Assembly: GCF_023656545.1 (NCBI RefSeq)
Contig: NZ_JAMOKF010000004.1
Location: 18,751-82,750 of the forward strand
DNA length: 64,000 nt
Source: Micromonospora phytophila
Lineage (GTDB): Bacteria > Actinomycetota > Actinomycetes > Mycobacteriales > Micromonosporaceae
Reading direction: 5' to 3'
Positions 8,716 to 17,858 of the stretch are shown one piece after another. The notes beneath the pieces were generated by a model, which saw only the letters and a program-made list of their open reading frames with translations, made no database searches and had not been told where the DNA came from. The first letter of the stretch is position 1. Every line of letters starts with the position of its first letter. The position numbers and the translations under genes were made by a program.

Positions 8716-9886
8716 ATGCCCGCGCTGCCATCATCGCTGATCTCATCGTTGTCGACCGCACCGCCCGGGGCATCTGCCGTGGCCTCGGCTGCCGGCCTGC
8801 TCGCCGCGTTGAGTTCCCTGCCCGATCCACGTGCCCGACGTGGAGTCCGGCATGCTCTGGTAACCGTGGTCGCGGCGGCGGTGTGCGCGGTCGTCGCTGG
8901 TTACCGCTCGTACGCGGCGATCGGTGAGTGGGTCGCTGATCTACCCGCTGATACCGCGGCTGTGCTCGGGATCCACGCAGACCGGCGGCCGTCAGAGGCC
9001 ATGATCCGCAGGCTGTTGCAGGCCCTGGACCCCGACCGGCTGGCCGCGGTGATCGGTGCCTGGCTCGCCACACAGCTGCCCGCGCCGCCGGCGGGAACAC
9101 GCCGGGTGATCGCCGTGGACGGCAAGACGCTACGCGGCTCCCGCACCGGCGACACCGTCGCCCGGCACGTCCTCGCCGCCGCCGACCAGACCACCGGTGT
9201 CGTGCTGGCCAGCACCGACGTCGACGGCAAGACCAACGAGATCGCCCGCTTCGCACCCCTGCTCGACCAGCTCGGCGACCTCGGCGAGGTCGTGGTGACC
9301 GCCGACGCCCTGCACTGTCAACGCGACCACGTCGCCTACCTCGCGAGCGTGGCGCCCACTGGATTCTCACCGTGAAGGGCAACCAGCCCAACCTGCGCAC
9401 CCAACTGGCCGCCCTGCCCTGGCGGGCAGTCGCCGACGCACACCGCGGCACCTGCCGCAGCCACGGCCGCCGAGAGATCCGCACCCTGAAAATCCTGTCC
9501 GTCTCCACCGGGATCGACTTCCCGAACGCCGCCCAAGCCATCCAGATCCGACGCCGCCGACGCCGACTCGACCAGCGAAACGCTTCACGACCGAGACCGT
9601 CTACGCGATCACCGACCTGCTCGTGCACCAAGCCAAACCCGCGCAACTCGCCGCCTGGATCCGCGGTCACTGGTCGATCGAGAACACAGTCCACTGGGTC
9701 CGCGACGTCACCTACGACGAAGACCGATCCCAGATCCGCACCGGCACCGGACCCCAAGTCATGGCCACCCTCCGCAACGCCGCCATCGGCGCCCTACGCC
9801 TGACCGGCGTCACCAACATCGCCGCCGCCAACCGCCACCACGCCCGCGACAGCAACCGACCACTCGCCCTACTCGGCATCACCTGA
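8716..9886 (+). pseudogene. ISAs1-family transposase with two frameshifts
   Basis: The first frame (8716-9375) carries the family N-terminus LLAALSSLPDPRARRGVRH and the block VIAVDGKTLRGSRTGD that holds the first catalytic Asp. A frame change near 9345 leads to [21 protein letters not shown] second near 9580 leads to [20 protein letters not shown] with the catalytic Glu, ending at 9886. All family blocks are present in order, so the element is recently inactivated or the frameshifts are sequence errors. Confidence 0.85.
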
Positions 9887-9905
9887 GGACTTTGCCGAGG
9901 CCCTG
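9887..9905. repeat. Right terminal inverted repeat of the ISAs1-type element
   Basis: GGACTTTGCCGAGGCCCTG, partner of 8574-8592, immediately after the transposase stop. Confidence 0.75.
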
Positions 9906-10113
9906 CCGCCACACCTAGAAGCTGACCGGGGTTGACTGGCGTCCCGCCCTATCGGGCACGCAACGGGCACGCCACAACCCCGGCGGATGGCGGCAGCTTT
10001 GGCCGTACCGATGGCTGTACAGTCCCGATCGTGAGCGTGGATTTGTTGCTCGGAAAGGCCAGACCTGAGGTGGGGGTCCTCACCGAAGCGGCTGACGCCG
10101 GAGGGTCGCGGCG

Positions 10114-10635
10114 GTGCTGGACATCGAGTGGGTCAAGCCTGAAATGACCTCTCCATTCGAGCCAGGTGCGTCGCCGTGGGTCGGACCACCTTTGACCGAA
10201 GACGCCGTTCGGCGTGCCCAGGAAACGCTTGGGGTTCGGTTACCCCGAAGTTACGTTGCGCTGATGTATCGCCAGAACGGCGGGGTCCTGAAGAACAACT
10301 GCTATCCCACGGACTTCCGGACGTCGTGGGCCGCCGACCACTTCCAAATCGATGTCCTCATGGGCATCGGACATGAGGAGGGGGTCGACGCCCAGTCCGC
10401 TTACCTGATCTCTGAGTGGGACTACCCAGATGTCGGGGTAGTGCTCGGTGTGACGCCTGCGGCGGGCCCTGACACGGTCATGCTCGACTACTCGGAGACC
10501 GGACCGGGCGGGGAACCGGCGATGGTGTATGTCGACGAAGACAGAATTCCCCGGCGGATCGCCGCCTCTTTCGAAGAGTTCATGGATTGCCTGGTCTCGT
10601 GCGAGGTCTATGACGATGAAGACGATGACCAGTAA
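10114..10635 (+). CDS. SMI1/KNR4 family protein
   Basis: 173 residues from GTG 10114, with GGAGGG about 9 nt upstream. Family features are LGVRLPRSYVALMYRQNGG, then an acidic loop and VDEDRIPRRIAASFEEFMDCL near the end; the extreme C-terminus is very acidic (YDDEDDDQ). SMI1/KNR4 domains are often immunity proteins next to polymorphic toxins. No toxin gene is adjacent; neighbours are an IS and a RepSA remnant, so this may be an orphan immunity gene left on mobile DNA. Confidence 0.8.
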   Translation: MLDIEWVKPEMTSPFEPGASPWVGPPLTEDAVRRAQETLGVRLPRSYVALMYRQNGGVLKNNCYPTDFRTSWAADHFQIDVLMGIGHEEGVDAQSAYLISEWDYPDVGVVLGVTPAAGPDTVMLDYSETGPGGEPAMVYVDEDRIPRRIAASFEEFMDCLVSCEVYDDEDDDQ

Positions 10636-10733
10636 CCGCTGATTGAGCGAGCCCCCACCAACAGGGGTGCCCTTACTCGCGTGCGGGTGGACTAGTGAAA
10701 GCGGATCTCCTCGTCGGGCAGTCGCCAGACCGT

Positions 10734-10807
10734 CCAGCCTCCCCGGACGGGGACAAGGTGGAGCGCCTCACTAGCCGAACGACCTTGGCCCCGTCCGGGG
10801 AGGCTGG
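10734..10807. repeat. Long perfect inverted repeat (cruciform/hairpin)
   Basis: The 19-nt arm CCAGCCTCCCCGGACGGGG (10734-10752) is exactly complementary to 10789-10807. After one mismatched pair the stem continues for 6 bp (CAAGGT at 10754-10759 with ACCTTG at 10782-10787), leaving a 22-nt loop. It lies between the SMI1 gene and the RepSA fragment. It could be a terminator, a replication or transfer origin feature, or a small transposon end pair. Confidence 0.8.
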
Positions 10808-10984
10808 TAGCCCTTGTGGTGCCCGGCGAGGTGATCCGCGGCTGATCTTTGAGGAGGGCCGGGGCTCGGGGCGGAGCCCCGAGGTCTTCTAGGTCCTGGT
10901 CGTCCAAGCCTGGCCGGCCGGCCCGGCCGATGCCGGCCGGAGGTCGCCAGCAGGCCGGGGCCGGGCCGGCGCGGCCCGCTTTGC

Positions 10985-11276
10985 GGGCCGCCTTGATGTT
11001 CCTCACCCTCACCCTCGGCTCTTACGGCCGCGTCCACTCCGACGGCACCCCGGTCGACCCGGACGCCTACGACTACCGGCGGGCCGCGTGGGATGCCGTG
11101 CAGTTCCCCCGGCTGCTGGATCGGTTCTGGCAGAACCTACGCCGCGCGGTCGGCTGGAACGTCCAGTACGCAGGTGCCGTCGAGCCACAACGCCGGCTGG
11201 CCCCGCACGCGCACTTCGCCATCCGGGGAACCATCCCCCGCGCCCTCGTGCGGCAGGTCGCCGCCGCGACGTATCA
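10985..11276 (+). pseudogene. Internal fragment of a RepSA-type replication initiator
   Basis: The frame through ATG 10996 encodes FLTLTLGSYGRVHSDGTPVD, then AVGWNVQYAGAVEPQRRLAP and HAHFAIRGTIPRALVRQVAA. These are consecutive blocks of the pSAM2-type replication initiator carried by actinobacterial integrative conjugative elements (AICEs). The N-terminal zinc-binding part and everything after ATYHAYSS are missing. The right edge runs directly into an inverted, truncated lipoprotein gene, so an unequal recombination or deletion is inferred. Confidence 0.7.
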
Positions 11277-11363
11277 CGCGTACTCCTCGCCGCCTGCGCC
11301 GCAGCCGGCATGGGCGGCGGCGAGCACGACGGCCAGGGCGGCAGGGAGCAGAGCCCGGCGCAT
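11274..11363 (-). pseudogene. N-terminal stub of a lipoprotein gene
   Basis: From ATG 11363 on the minus strand the reading is MRRALLPAALAVVLAAAHAG followed by Cys: a type II signal peptide with a lipobox ending in AHAGC. Only 29 codons remain before a TGA that lies inside the RepSA-derived sequence, so the body of the lipoprotein was lost at the junction near 11276. Confidence 0.55.
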
Positions 11364-11438
11364 CCGAGCACCGTAGGTCGGGGCCCGGCTCCCCGCAGCG
11401 GTGACGATTCCGGACTCCCGACCCGTTCACCGGGTGGC

Positions 11439-12056
11439 ATGATGTCCGGCGTGTCCGCCCCTCGTGACCCGCACAGCGCCGACCTGGCCCCGCCCACCAG
11501 CGTGATGCCGGTGGTCCGCCCGGCCAGCAGTCGCCACCGAGCCCCGGACGACGGACGGCGGCTGATGTGGCTGGCGGTGGGGGGAGCCACCGTCGCGCTG
11601 GTGGCCGCCATGCTCGCGGCGGTCTTCACCGGCGGCGAGGAGGCCGGGCCCGCCACGGGTGGCACCCTGGCTGTCGGCACGTCCGCCCCCGCCGAGGCCA
11701 CCGAACCGCTCACCGACGAGGTCTCGCCCACGCCCACCGGCCCCCCGTCTTCGTCATCGCCCGCCCCGCGGCGGTCGGCCAGCCCGGCCGAACTCGCGGC
11801 CGGGCTGCGGGACACCCTCGACGGGCTCGTACAGCAACGGCAGCTTCGTCCCGGTGACGGCAACGAGCTGCGAAAGCGGTTACGCGAGGTGGCGGAGAGG
11901 ATCGCCGACGGCGAGACGGACAAGGCGCGCGAGAAGCTGCGCGAGTTCGCCGAAAGGCTGGTCAACCTGCGCCGTGAGGGCAAACTGAGCGTGCGCGGGT
12001 ACGACGTCCTCGCCGCTGCGGCGACGCAGCTCGCCCAGGCGCTGCCCGCCCGCTGA
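11439..12056 (+). CDS. Single-pass membrane protein with C-terminal helical FIMAH-like domain
   Basis: 205 residues from the first of two adjacent ATG codons. About 45 polar residues are followed by one transmembrane helix (MWLAVGGATVALVAAMLAAVF), a Ser/Thr/Pro-rich linker, and a charged helical domain of about 85 residues containing LRDTLDGLVQQRQLRPGDGN and KAREKLREFAERLVNLRREG. The last domain resembles the extracellular FIMAH-type domain found at the end of some actinobacterial kinases and wall proteins. There is no enzyme domain. Function unknown, probably in the cell envelope. Confidence 0.7.
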   Translation: MMSGVSAPRDPHSADLAPPTSVMPVVRPASSRHRAPDDGRRLMWLAVGGATVALVAAMLAAVFTGGEEAGPATGGTLAVGTSAPAEATEPLTDEVSPTPTGPPSSSSPAPRRSASPAELAAGLRDTLDGLVQQRQLRPGDGNELRKRLREVAERIADGETDKAREKLREFAERLVNLRREGKLSVRGYDVLAAAATQLAQALPAR

Positions 12057-12440
12057 CGCCGGGCCGTCCGCCGGCGGCCCGCCGGTGCCGTCACCGGCAC
12101 TGGCGTGGGTGCGGAATCTCGGTGGAGCAGTCGAGGCCCGATCGGTGAAGATCGGGTGGTGTCCGTTCCCGCCCGTCAGATCCGTGCCCGCTACTCGGTG
12201 AACACGATCACCGTGTACCACTGCCGGCTCACATCGCTGCCGGCATCGACGCCAGCCCGGACGTCACCGCTGACGACGTGCCCGAACGGCAGCACGGACC
12301 GTGATCGTCCTGCAGCAGGCCGGCGCGGCCGCCCGCGGCAGATCCGTGCACGTGAGCTTGGATGACCCACGGCCGGCGGCGGATGGCGCAGTCGAGGGTT
12401 GTCGGCAGGGGCAGGGTCGGTCGCCACCGGCTGACGTCGC
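12057..12440. other. Intergenic stretch without a recognised gene
   Basis: A minus-strand reading ends with SRQWYTVIVFTE at 12191, which looks like a protein C-terminus, but nothing upstream supports a complete gene. No terminator was recognised between the convergent genes. Confidence 0.4.
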
Positions 12441-13340
12441 TCACCCGATCATCGTGCGCGCCGCCGTGGAGAGCAGTTCCTGAAGCAGCAACCCGCGGCG
12501 GATGTCGAGGGAATGCGGTGTTTTCGTGCGGACGGCGGCCGCGAACTCGGCGCGCACGATCGGCCAGCACCCAGCGTGGTCCACGGTGGCAAAGTCGAGG
12601 CCCATCGAACCGACGGCCCCGAAGAGTTCGATGCCGGCGCGCGACGACGGCAAACCCACCGCGCCGGAAAGCGAGAGCTGGCTGACGGCCCCGCCTTGGT
12701 GTAGGCAGGTCAGCTCGACCCACCGCCGCGGGTCGCCGCAGGCGCGCAGGTCGGTGATCCGGCCGAGCGCGGCGTCTGCGAGGTCGAGCAGATGCGGACC
12801 GAGGTCGTGCAGTGCGCCGTACGTCATGCGCCAACCGGTGGCGAACGGGCCACCGAGGAACGCGCCGTGCAGGTAGCTGGCGCGAGCGCCGATGGCCGGG
12901 AAGTCTCGCGCGGCGGTGAGGAAGGCGCGGGTGCGGGGGTGGTAGCGCTTGGTCAGCACCACCTGGCTGACCACGCCTGCGTTGTCGACGGCGTCAGCGA
13001 GTCGGCGGGCGTCGTCGAGGGCGAGGGCGAGGGGCTTCTCCAGCAGCAGTGCCTTGCCGGCCTTCGCCGCGCGGATGCCGAGGGCGGCCTGGACATCGGG
13101 CGGCACGGCGAACGCGACCGCCTCGCATCGGTCGAGCAGTTCCTCGTATGACCTCACGGCGGTCGTGCCGAGTGTGGTTGCGAGTTCTGCCGCGGCCTGC
13201 GGACGGCGCGCCCATACGGCGGTCAGCCGCGTTTCGGGCCCGGCGGCGAGCACCGGCCCGTGCATGGTCGCCGCCCATGGTCCCGCCCCGACCAGCCCCA
13301 CCGTGACCGGGCCTACGCTCGGGATCATGTCGCGTTGCAC
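12441..13340 (-). CDS. Gfo/Idh/MocA-family NAD(P)-dependent oxidoreductase
   Basis: 299 residues from GTG 13340, chosen because GGAG lies 8 nt upstream; ATG 13328 is an alternative. The Rossmann start VTVGLVGAGPWAATMHGPVL and the catalytic-lysine motif LLLEKPLAL (usual EKP) are present. The C-terminal half carries YGALHDLGPHLLDLADAALG with the conserved D..xH. The enzyme likely oxidises or epimerises a sugar or inositol-type substrate. It is the last gene of the leftward sugar-uptake operon, downstream of a ROK regulator. Confidence 0.88.
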   Translation of the reverse strand: MQRDMIPSVGPVTVGLVGAGPWAATMHGPVLAAGPETRLTAVWARRPQAAAELATTLGTTAVRSYEELLDRCEAVAFAVPPDVQAALGIRAAKAGKALLLEKPLALALDDARRLADAVDNAGVVSQVVLTKRYHPRTRAFLTAARDFPAIGARASYLHGAFLGGPFATGWRMTYGALHDLGPHLLDLADAALGRITDLRACGDPRRWVELTCLHQGGAVSQLSLSGAVGLPSSRAGIELFGAVGSMGLDFATVDHAGCWPIVRAEFAAAVRTKTPHSLDIRRGLLLQELLSTAARTMIG

Positions 13341-13413
13341 GGCTCATTCTCCAGGTCGGTGCGGCACGCCGCGCCGGAGAAGGTGCGGCGACGGTGGCAT
13401 GCGGACGGAATGG

Positions 13414-14589
13414 TCAGGCTAGGGCGGCATCGACCGTTTCGGGGGCGTACACCTGCTCGATGACCATCGCGTGGGCGCCGGTCAGCACCGCCCGGTCGCC
13501 GAGCTGACTGGTCGTCACCTCGAGGCGGCGGGTCGAGCGGGGCAGTGCGCTTTGGTACAGCTTCTCGCGCACGCCGGTCACGAAGTGAAGGTCGGCCAGG
13601 TCGCCCGCGATGACCAGTACCCCCGGGTTGAGCAGGCACACCACGGTCGCGAGCACCTCGCCGACCAACTGGCCCGCCGTGCGGGCCAGGTGCACCGCCT
13701 CGGCGTGACCGGAGCGGATCCGCTCGATCAGCTCGGCCCCGGACGAGGTCGGCGTGCCGGCAGCGGTGAGGCGTTGGGCCAGCGCGAGCCCGCTGGCCAC
13801 CGCCGCCAGGCAGCCGTAGAGGCCGCACTGGCAGCGGGCCTGCGGGTAGTCGTGCAGCCGGATGTGGCCGATGTCGCCCGCGCCACCGTCGATGCCGCGG
13901 TAGACCTGGCCGTCGACGATGACGCCCGCGCCGATCCCCGTCGCGACCTTGACCAGCACCAGCGTCGGGCAGTCGGGGTAGTGCAGCGTCTGCTCGCCCA
14001 ACGCCATCAGGTTGGCGTCGTTGTCGACGTACACCGGCCGGTCCCAGGTGTTGCGCAGCCGCTCGGCGATCGGGTAGCCGTCCCAGCCCGGCATGATCGG
14101 TGGTTGGGTCACCATGCCCGCCTCGAACTCGACCGGGCCCGGCACGCCGAGGCCGATCCCGCGCACCTGAGTGGGCTCCCAGCCGGCCCTGGGAAGCAGT
14201 CGGGCGAAGGCGGCGTCGACCCAGCCCAGCACCGCCTCGGGGCCCATGCCGATCTTGATGAGGCGGTGCTCCTCGGCGAGCAGTTGTCCGCGGAGATCGA
14301 CGACGGCGGCCCGGGCGTGATTGGCGCCAAGATCGGCCACCATCACCACTCCGTGGTCGGTGTCGAGCTCCAGCAGCTCCGCTGGCCGGCCGCCGGTCGA
14401 GCCTTCCACGCCGGAGGCGCGGAGGTAACCGGCGGCCCGCAGCGCGTCGATGCGCTGCGTGACTGTCGAGCGGGACAGCCCGGTGTAGATCTGCAGCTCC
14501 GCCCGGGTGCGGGCCCGGCCCGTCCGGACCAGCCACAGCAGGTGGCCAGCGGAACTCTGGTTGCCCGCTGGCCTAACCCTTGTCGGCAC
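13414..14589 (-). CDS. ROK-family transcriptional regulator
   Basis: 391 residues. Residues about 20-60 form a winged helix (ELQIYTGLSRSTVTQRIDAL), followed by a ROK sugar-kinase-like domain beginning VVMVADLGANHARAAVVDL. The zinc motif is CQCGLYGC, preceded by GAGDIGHIRL, as in NagC/XylR-type proteins; the Glu usually following GCL is Ala here. It overlaps the end of the upstream permease by 17 nt, so it is co-transcribed with the transporter. It is the obvious candidate to control both divergent halves of the locus in response to a sugar. Confidence 0.92.
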   Translation of the reverse strand: MPTRVRPAGNQSSAGHLLWLVRTGRARTRAELQIYTGLSRSTVTQRIDALRAAGYLRASGVEGSTGGRPAELLELDTDHGVVMVADLGANHARAAVVDLRGQLLAEEHRLIKIGMGPEAVLGWVDAAFARLLPRAGWEPTQVRGIGLGVPGPVEFEAGMVTQPPIMPGWDGYPIAERLRNTWDRPVYVDNDANLMALGEQTLHYPDCPTLVLVKVATGIGAGVIVDGQVYRGIDGGAGDIGHIRLHDYPQARCQCGLYGCLAAVASGLALAQRLTAAGTPTSSGAELIERIRSGHAEAVHLARTAGQLVGEVLATVVCLLNPGVLVIAGDLADLHFVTGVREKLYQSALPRSTRRLEVTTSQLGDRAVLTGAHAMVIEQVYAPETVDAALA

Positions 14590-15439
14590 CAGCGGTTAAT
14601 CCCTCCGTCAGCAGCCGCTCGGCAGCGAAGAAGATGATCACGATCGGCAGTGTGAGGACGACCGACCCGGCCATCAGCACCGTCTTGCTCACCTCGATGC
14701 CGCCGGAGAGCTGGGCGAGTCCTAGTGAGACGGTCCAATCCGCCCGGTCCTCGACCAGGAAGAGCAGGGCAAACAGGAACTCGTTCCAAGCTATCATGAA
14801 CACATACAGGGCATTGGCCATCACCGCGGGCGCGGCCAAGGGCAGCACCACCTTGCGGATGATCTGCAACCGGGTGTAGCCGTCGACGGCGGCGGCCTCC
14901 TCGAGGCTTTCCGGGATCGTCGACAGGTAGTTGCGTAACATGTAGATCGATACGGGCACCGTCTGCGCGATGTAGACGATGGTCAAGCCTGCGAGCGAGC
15001 CGCGCAGCCCAAGCCGGGTGAACAGCACGAACAGCGGGATCGCCAGCAAGATGGACGGGAACAGGTAGACCGCCAGGAACAGGAAGTGCACCTGACGTCG
15101 GCCGGTGAAGCGGAGCCGGCTGACCGCGTACGAGCCCGGGATCGACACGAGCAGCGTGAGCACGGTCGCGGCGGCCGACACCAAGGCGGAGTTGGCGAGG
15201 AGTCGCAGGAAGCCCTGGCCGCCGGCGTCGGCCGGAGTGAGCACCTCCCGGTACGTCTCGATCGTCCACTCCGACGGGCCGGCCCAGATCCCGCCGGGGT
15301 TGGCCAGGACCTCCTCGATCGGCCGCACCGACAGCAGCAGCATGTAGCAGAAGGGGAACAGGGTCACCACGACCAGCACCGTGATGACCATCCAGCGCAG
15401 GACGCCGAACAGTCGCTTCTCGAACGTGTAGCGATCCAT
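14573..15439 (-). CDS. Carbohydrate ABC transporter permease, MalG type
   Basis: 288 residues from ATG 15439, with GGAGG just upstream and a one-base overlap with the stop of the preceding permease. About six transmembrane helices; the EAA loop reads LEEAAAVDGYTRLQIIRKVV and contacts the ATPase. It forms the import channel with the MalF-type partner. The long upstream continuation of this frame is a shadow of the neighbouring permease. Confidence 0.93.
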   Translation of the reverse strand: MDRYTFEKRLFGVLRWMVITVLVVVTLFPFCYMLLLSVRPIEEVLANPGGIWAGPSEWTIETYREVLTPADAGGQGFLRLLANSALVSAAATVLTLLVSIPGSYAVSRLRFTGRRQVHFLFLAVYLFPSILLAIPLFVLFTRLGLRGSLAGLTIVYIAQTVPVSIYMLRNYLSTIPESLEEAAAVDGYTRLQIIRKVVLPLAAPAVMANALYVFMIAWNEFLFALLFLVEDRADWTVSLGLAQLSGGIEVSKTVLMAGSVVLTLPIVIIFFAAERLLTEGLTAGADKG

Positions 15440-16449
15440 CACGCCTCCTCCCCCTCGATCCGCGGCGCGAAGAATCGCAGGTAGATCACCAGCACCACGA
15501 CGAGTCCCGCGGCGAGCACCAGCGCCTGGGCGGCCGCCGCGCCGATGTCGAAGCGCGCGGTGAGGAACTCGTAGACCCGTACGCTGACCACCCCGGTGCC
15601 GGCGCCTCCGCCGGTGAGCAGGTAGACGTCGTCGAACTTGTTGAAGGTCATGATGAACCTCAGCACGCACAGCAGCGCGATGACCGGCGCGAGCTGCGGC
15701 AGCAGGATGCGGCGAAACGTCTGGCTCGGCGCCGCCCCGTCGACCAGGGCCGCCTCCTCCAGCTCGCCGGGTACCGCCTGGAGCCGGGCGAGCAGGAAGA
15801 GGAACGCGAACGGGAAGTAGCGCCACGCCTCGAACGCTATGACGGTCAGTAGCGCCATCGGCAGGTCGACGTCGAGCCCGAGCAGCGAGAAGGTGTACTG
15901 CCGCTGGCTGAGAAACGCGATCGGCTGGTCCCAGCCGAGAAACCGGGTGCCCCAGTTGTTGGCCAGGCCGAACTGTGGACTCAGCAAAATCTCCCAGACG
16001 AACGTCACGGCCACGACCGGTGCGACGTACGGGAGTAGGACCGACGCCCGCACGAGCGTGCGGCCTCGGAAGCGCCCGCGCAGCGCGAGCGCGGCGATCA
16101 GCCCGAACAGGACGGACAGGGCCGTGCTGCCAACCGTGTAGACCAGCGTGGTCCACAGCGACGACCAGAAGCCCGGCGAGGTCACCACCAGTTCGAGGTT
16201 GGCGAGGGTGTACTGGCCGAACACGCCGGCGCGGCGCACGTTGATCAGCCGGATCCGCTGGAACGCCAGCATGACCGTCCAGAGGATCGGCAGGATCACG
16301 ACGACGATGACGACGATCAGCGTCGGCGACAGGTAGACCAAGCCCGCGCGGTTCTCCCGCTGCTTGCGCGTCAGCGGTCGCCGGGGGCCGGTGGGCCGGC
16401 GGCGGCGCTCCTGCGCCTCCGCCGGCCTCGGCTCGTGGGTGGTGACCAT
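15439..16449 (-). CDS. Carbohydrate ABC transporter permease, MalF type
   Basis: 336 residues. A basic, proline-rich cytoplasmic start (RRRRPTGPRRPLTRKQRENR) is followed by six helices and the EAA loop LEEAALVDGAAPSQTFRRIL. It starts 2 nt after the binding-protein stop, so it is translationally linked to it. No cognate ATPase gene is in the window; actinobacterial systems of this kind often use one shared MsiK-type ATPase encoded elsewhere. Confidence 0.93.
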   Translation of the reverse strand: MVTTHEPRPAEAQERRRRPTGPRRPLTRKQRENRAGLVYLSPTLIVVIVVVILPILWTVMLAFQRIRLINVRRAGVFGQYTLANLELVVTSPGFWSSLWTTLVYTVGSTALSVLFGLIAALALRGRFRGRTLVRASVLLPYVAPVVAVTFVWEILLSPQFGLANNWGTRFLGWDQPIAFLSQRQYTFSLLGLDVDLPMALLTVIAFEAWRYFPFAFLFLLARLQAVPGELEEAALVDGAAPSQTFRRILLPQLAPVIALLCVLRFIMTFNKFDDVYLLTGGGAGTGVVSVRVYEFLTARFDIGAAAAQALVLAAGLVVVLVIYLRFFAPRIEGEEA

Positions 16450-16451
16450 CG

Positions 16452-17858
16452 CTACCCGACGGACTTCTGGATCGTGCGGACGTCCTCGGCGGCCCGCTTC
16501 GCCGCCGCGGCGGCGTCGGACTCGCCGTTGGCGAGCGCGTTGACCGCCTTCGGCACGGGAAGCTCGCCGAGCGTGGCACCGAGCAGTGCGCCCTGCTTCT
16601 GCGGGAAGCCCCAGCGCTGGAACGTGTCCGGGCTCGTCGACAACGCGGCCAGCACGTCGGCCGGGTAGACGTCACCGAGCGGCTTCTTGGTGTCGACGCC
16701 CGCTGGCAGCCCGTTCCACGCGGTGGTGAACTTCGCCGGGTCGCTCTTGTCGCCCTTGCGGACCGGGAACTTGCCCTCCGGGGCGATGCCGAGCCACTGC
16801 GGGTAGCCCTCGTTCATCATGAACTGAGTGAACCGGCGGGCGTTGGCGGTGTCCTTGCCGGTGTTGCTGATCGCCCAGCTGGTGATCTCGCCGAAGCCCT
16901 GCGGCTGACCGCTCGGGCCGCCGACCGCGGTCACGATGCCGGTGTTCTTCGCCAGGAACGCCGGGTCCTGCTTGCACTCCGGGCAGGTCGGCAGGGCGTC
17001 GTTGCGCAGCGCCGCCATCTCGTCGAGCAGGAACGAGGACCAGACGACCATCGCGGACTTACCGGAGAAGTAGGTGGCCCGGGTGGTGTCGACGTCCTGC
17101 GCGCCCGGCACCGACCACTTCCGCACCAGGTCGCCGTAGAGCTGGAAGGTCTCGACGCACTGGGGCGAGTCGAGCGTGACGCTCTTCGCGTCGTCGACCA
17201 GCTGGCAGCCGTTGCCGAGCGCGAAGTTCTCGAAGGTCTGCGCGGTGAACGCGTCGTTGGGCACGGTGGCGAGGGCGATGCCGGCCATCGCGCCGGTGTT
17301 GAGCTTCTGCGCCGCCTGGCGGATCTTGTCGAAGGTGTCCGGTGCCTGCAGGCCGGCCTTGTCGAACAGGTCCTTGCGGTAGAACAGCAGCTGCGCCCAG
17401 CCGTCGGAGGGCACGGCGAGCTGCTTGCCGTCCTGACTGGTGAGTTCGAGCGCCCGTGCGGAGAACGTGTCGCGGCCGAGCTCGTCGACGACGGATTTGG
17501 TCGCCGTGGTGTCGAGCAGGTCGTTGGAGGCCATCTGCGCCACGGAGGCCAGCGGCAGTGCGCCGACCACGTCGGGCAGGGTGCCGGCAGCCGCGGCTGA
17601 GGTGACGAGGCTGGTGAACTGGTTCTCGTCGGTAGCGACGATCTTGACCTTGATGCCCGTCTGCTGGGTGAACTTGTCGGCGATCGCCTGCGTCGCCTGT
17701 ACGCGGTCGGTCTGGTTTTCCAGGCTCCACACGGTCAGGGTGCCGTCGCCACCGCTGCCCTCATCGTCGCCGCACCCGGCCAGCGCCGGCATGGCCAGCA
17801 GGCCCGCCGCGACGCCGCCCGCGAGCCACCGCCGGCTCCGAGCGTTCTTGATCTTCAA
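16452..17858 (-). CDS. Sugar-binding lipoprotein of ABC transporter (family 1 solute-binding protein)
   Basis: 468 residues from TTG 17858, chosen over GTG 17894 because GGAGGG lies 7 nt before it. It has a lipoprotein signal with lipobox MPALAGC, then GGDGTLTVWSLENQTDRVQA, typical of extracellular sugar-binding proteins. Interior blocks include QLLFYRKDLFDKAGLQAPDT and a CPEC pair. It captures the sugar outside the membrane and delivers it to the two permeases. First gene of the leftward operon. Confidence 0.93.
   Translation of the reverse strand: MKIKNARSRRWLAGGVAAGLLAMPALAGCGDDEGSGGDGTLTVWSLENQTDRVQATQAIADKFTQQTGIKVKIVATDENQFTSLVTSAAAAGTLPDVVGALPLASVAQMASNDLLDTTATKSVVDELGRDTFSARALELTSQDGKQLAVPSDGWAQLLFYRKDLFDKAGLQAPDTFDKIRQAAQKLNTGAMAGIALATVPNDAFTAQTFENFALGNGCQLVDDAKSVTLDSPQCVETFQLYGDLVRKWSVPGAQDVDTTRATYFSGKSAMVVWSSFLLDEMAALRNDALPTCPECKQDPAFLAKNTGIVTAVGGPSGQPQGFGEITSWAISNTGKDTANARRFTQFMMNEGYPQWLGIAPEGKFPVRKGDKSDPAKFTTAWNGLPAGVDTKKPLGDVYPADVLAALSTSPDTFQRWGFPQKQGALLGATLGELPVPKAVNALANGESDAAAAAKRAAEDVRTIQKSVG

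Larger units (their letters stand above)
8574..9905 (+). mobile_element. ISAs1-family insertion sequence inserted in the ISL3 remnant
   Basis: The 1332-bp element is bounded by 19-nt imperfect inverted repeats and carries one transposase pseudogene in the plus direction. Its left end interrupts the ISL3 transposase. I could not find a clear 8-10 bp target duplication at the two edges, so flanking sequence may have been lost on the right. Confidence 0.75.

Noticed and set aside
8363..9757. 464-codon minus-strand frame across the ISAs1 element
   Set aside because: Antisense shadow of the transposase; only its last part coincides with the ISL3 remnant.
10692..11012. 106-codon minus-strand ORF ending GGWTVWRLPDEEIRFH
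   Set aside because: The tail looks protein-like, but the body crosses the long hairpin and low-complexity GC sequence and overlaps the RepSA fragment.
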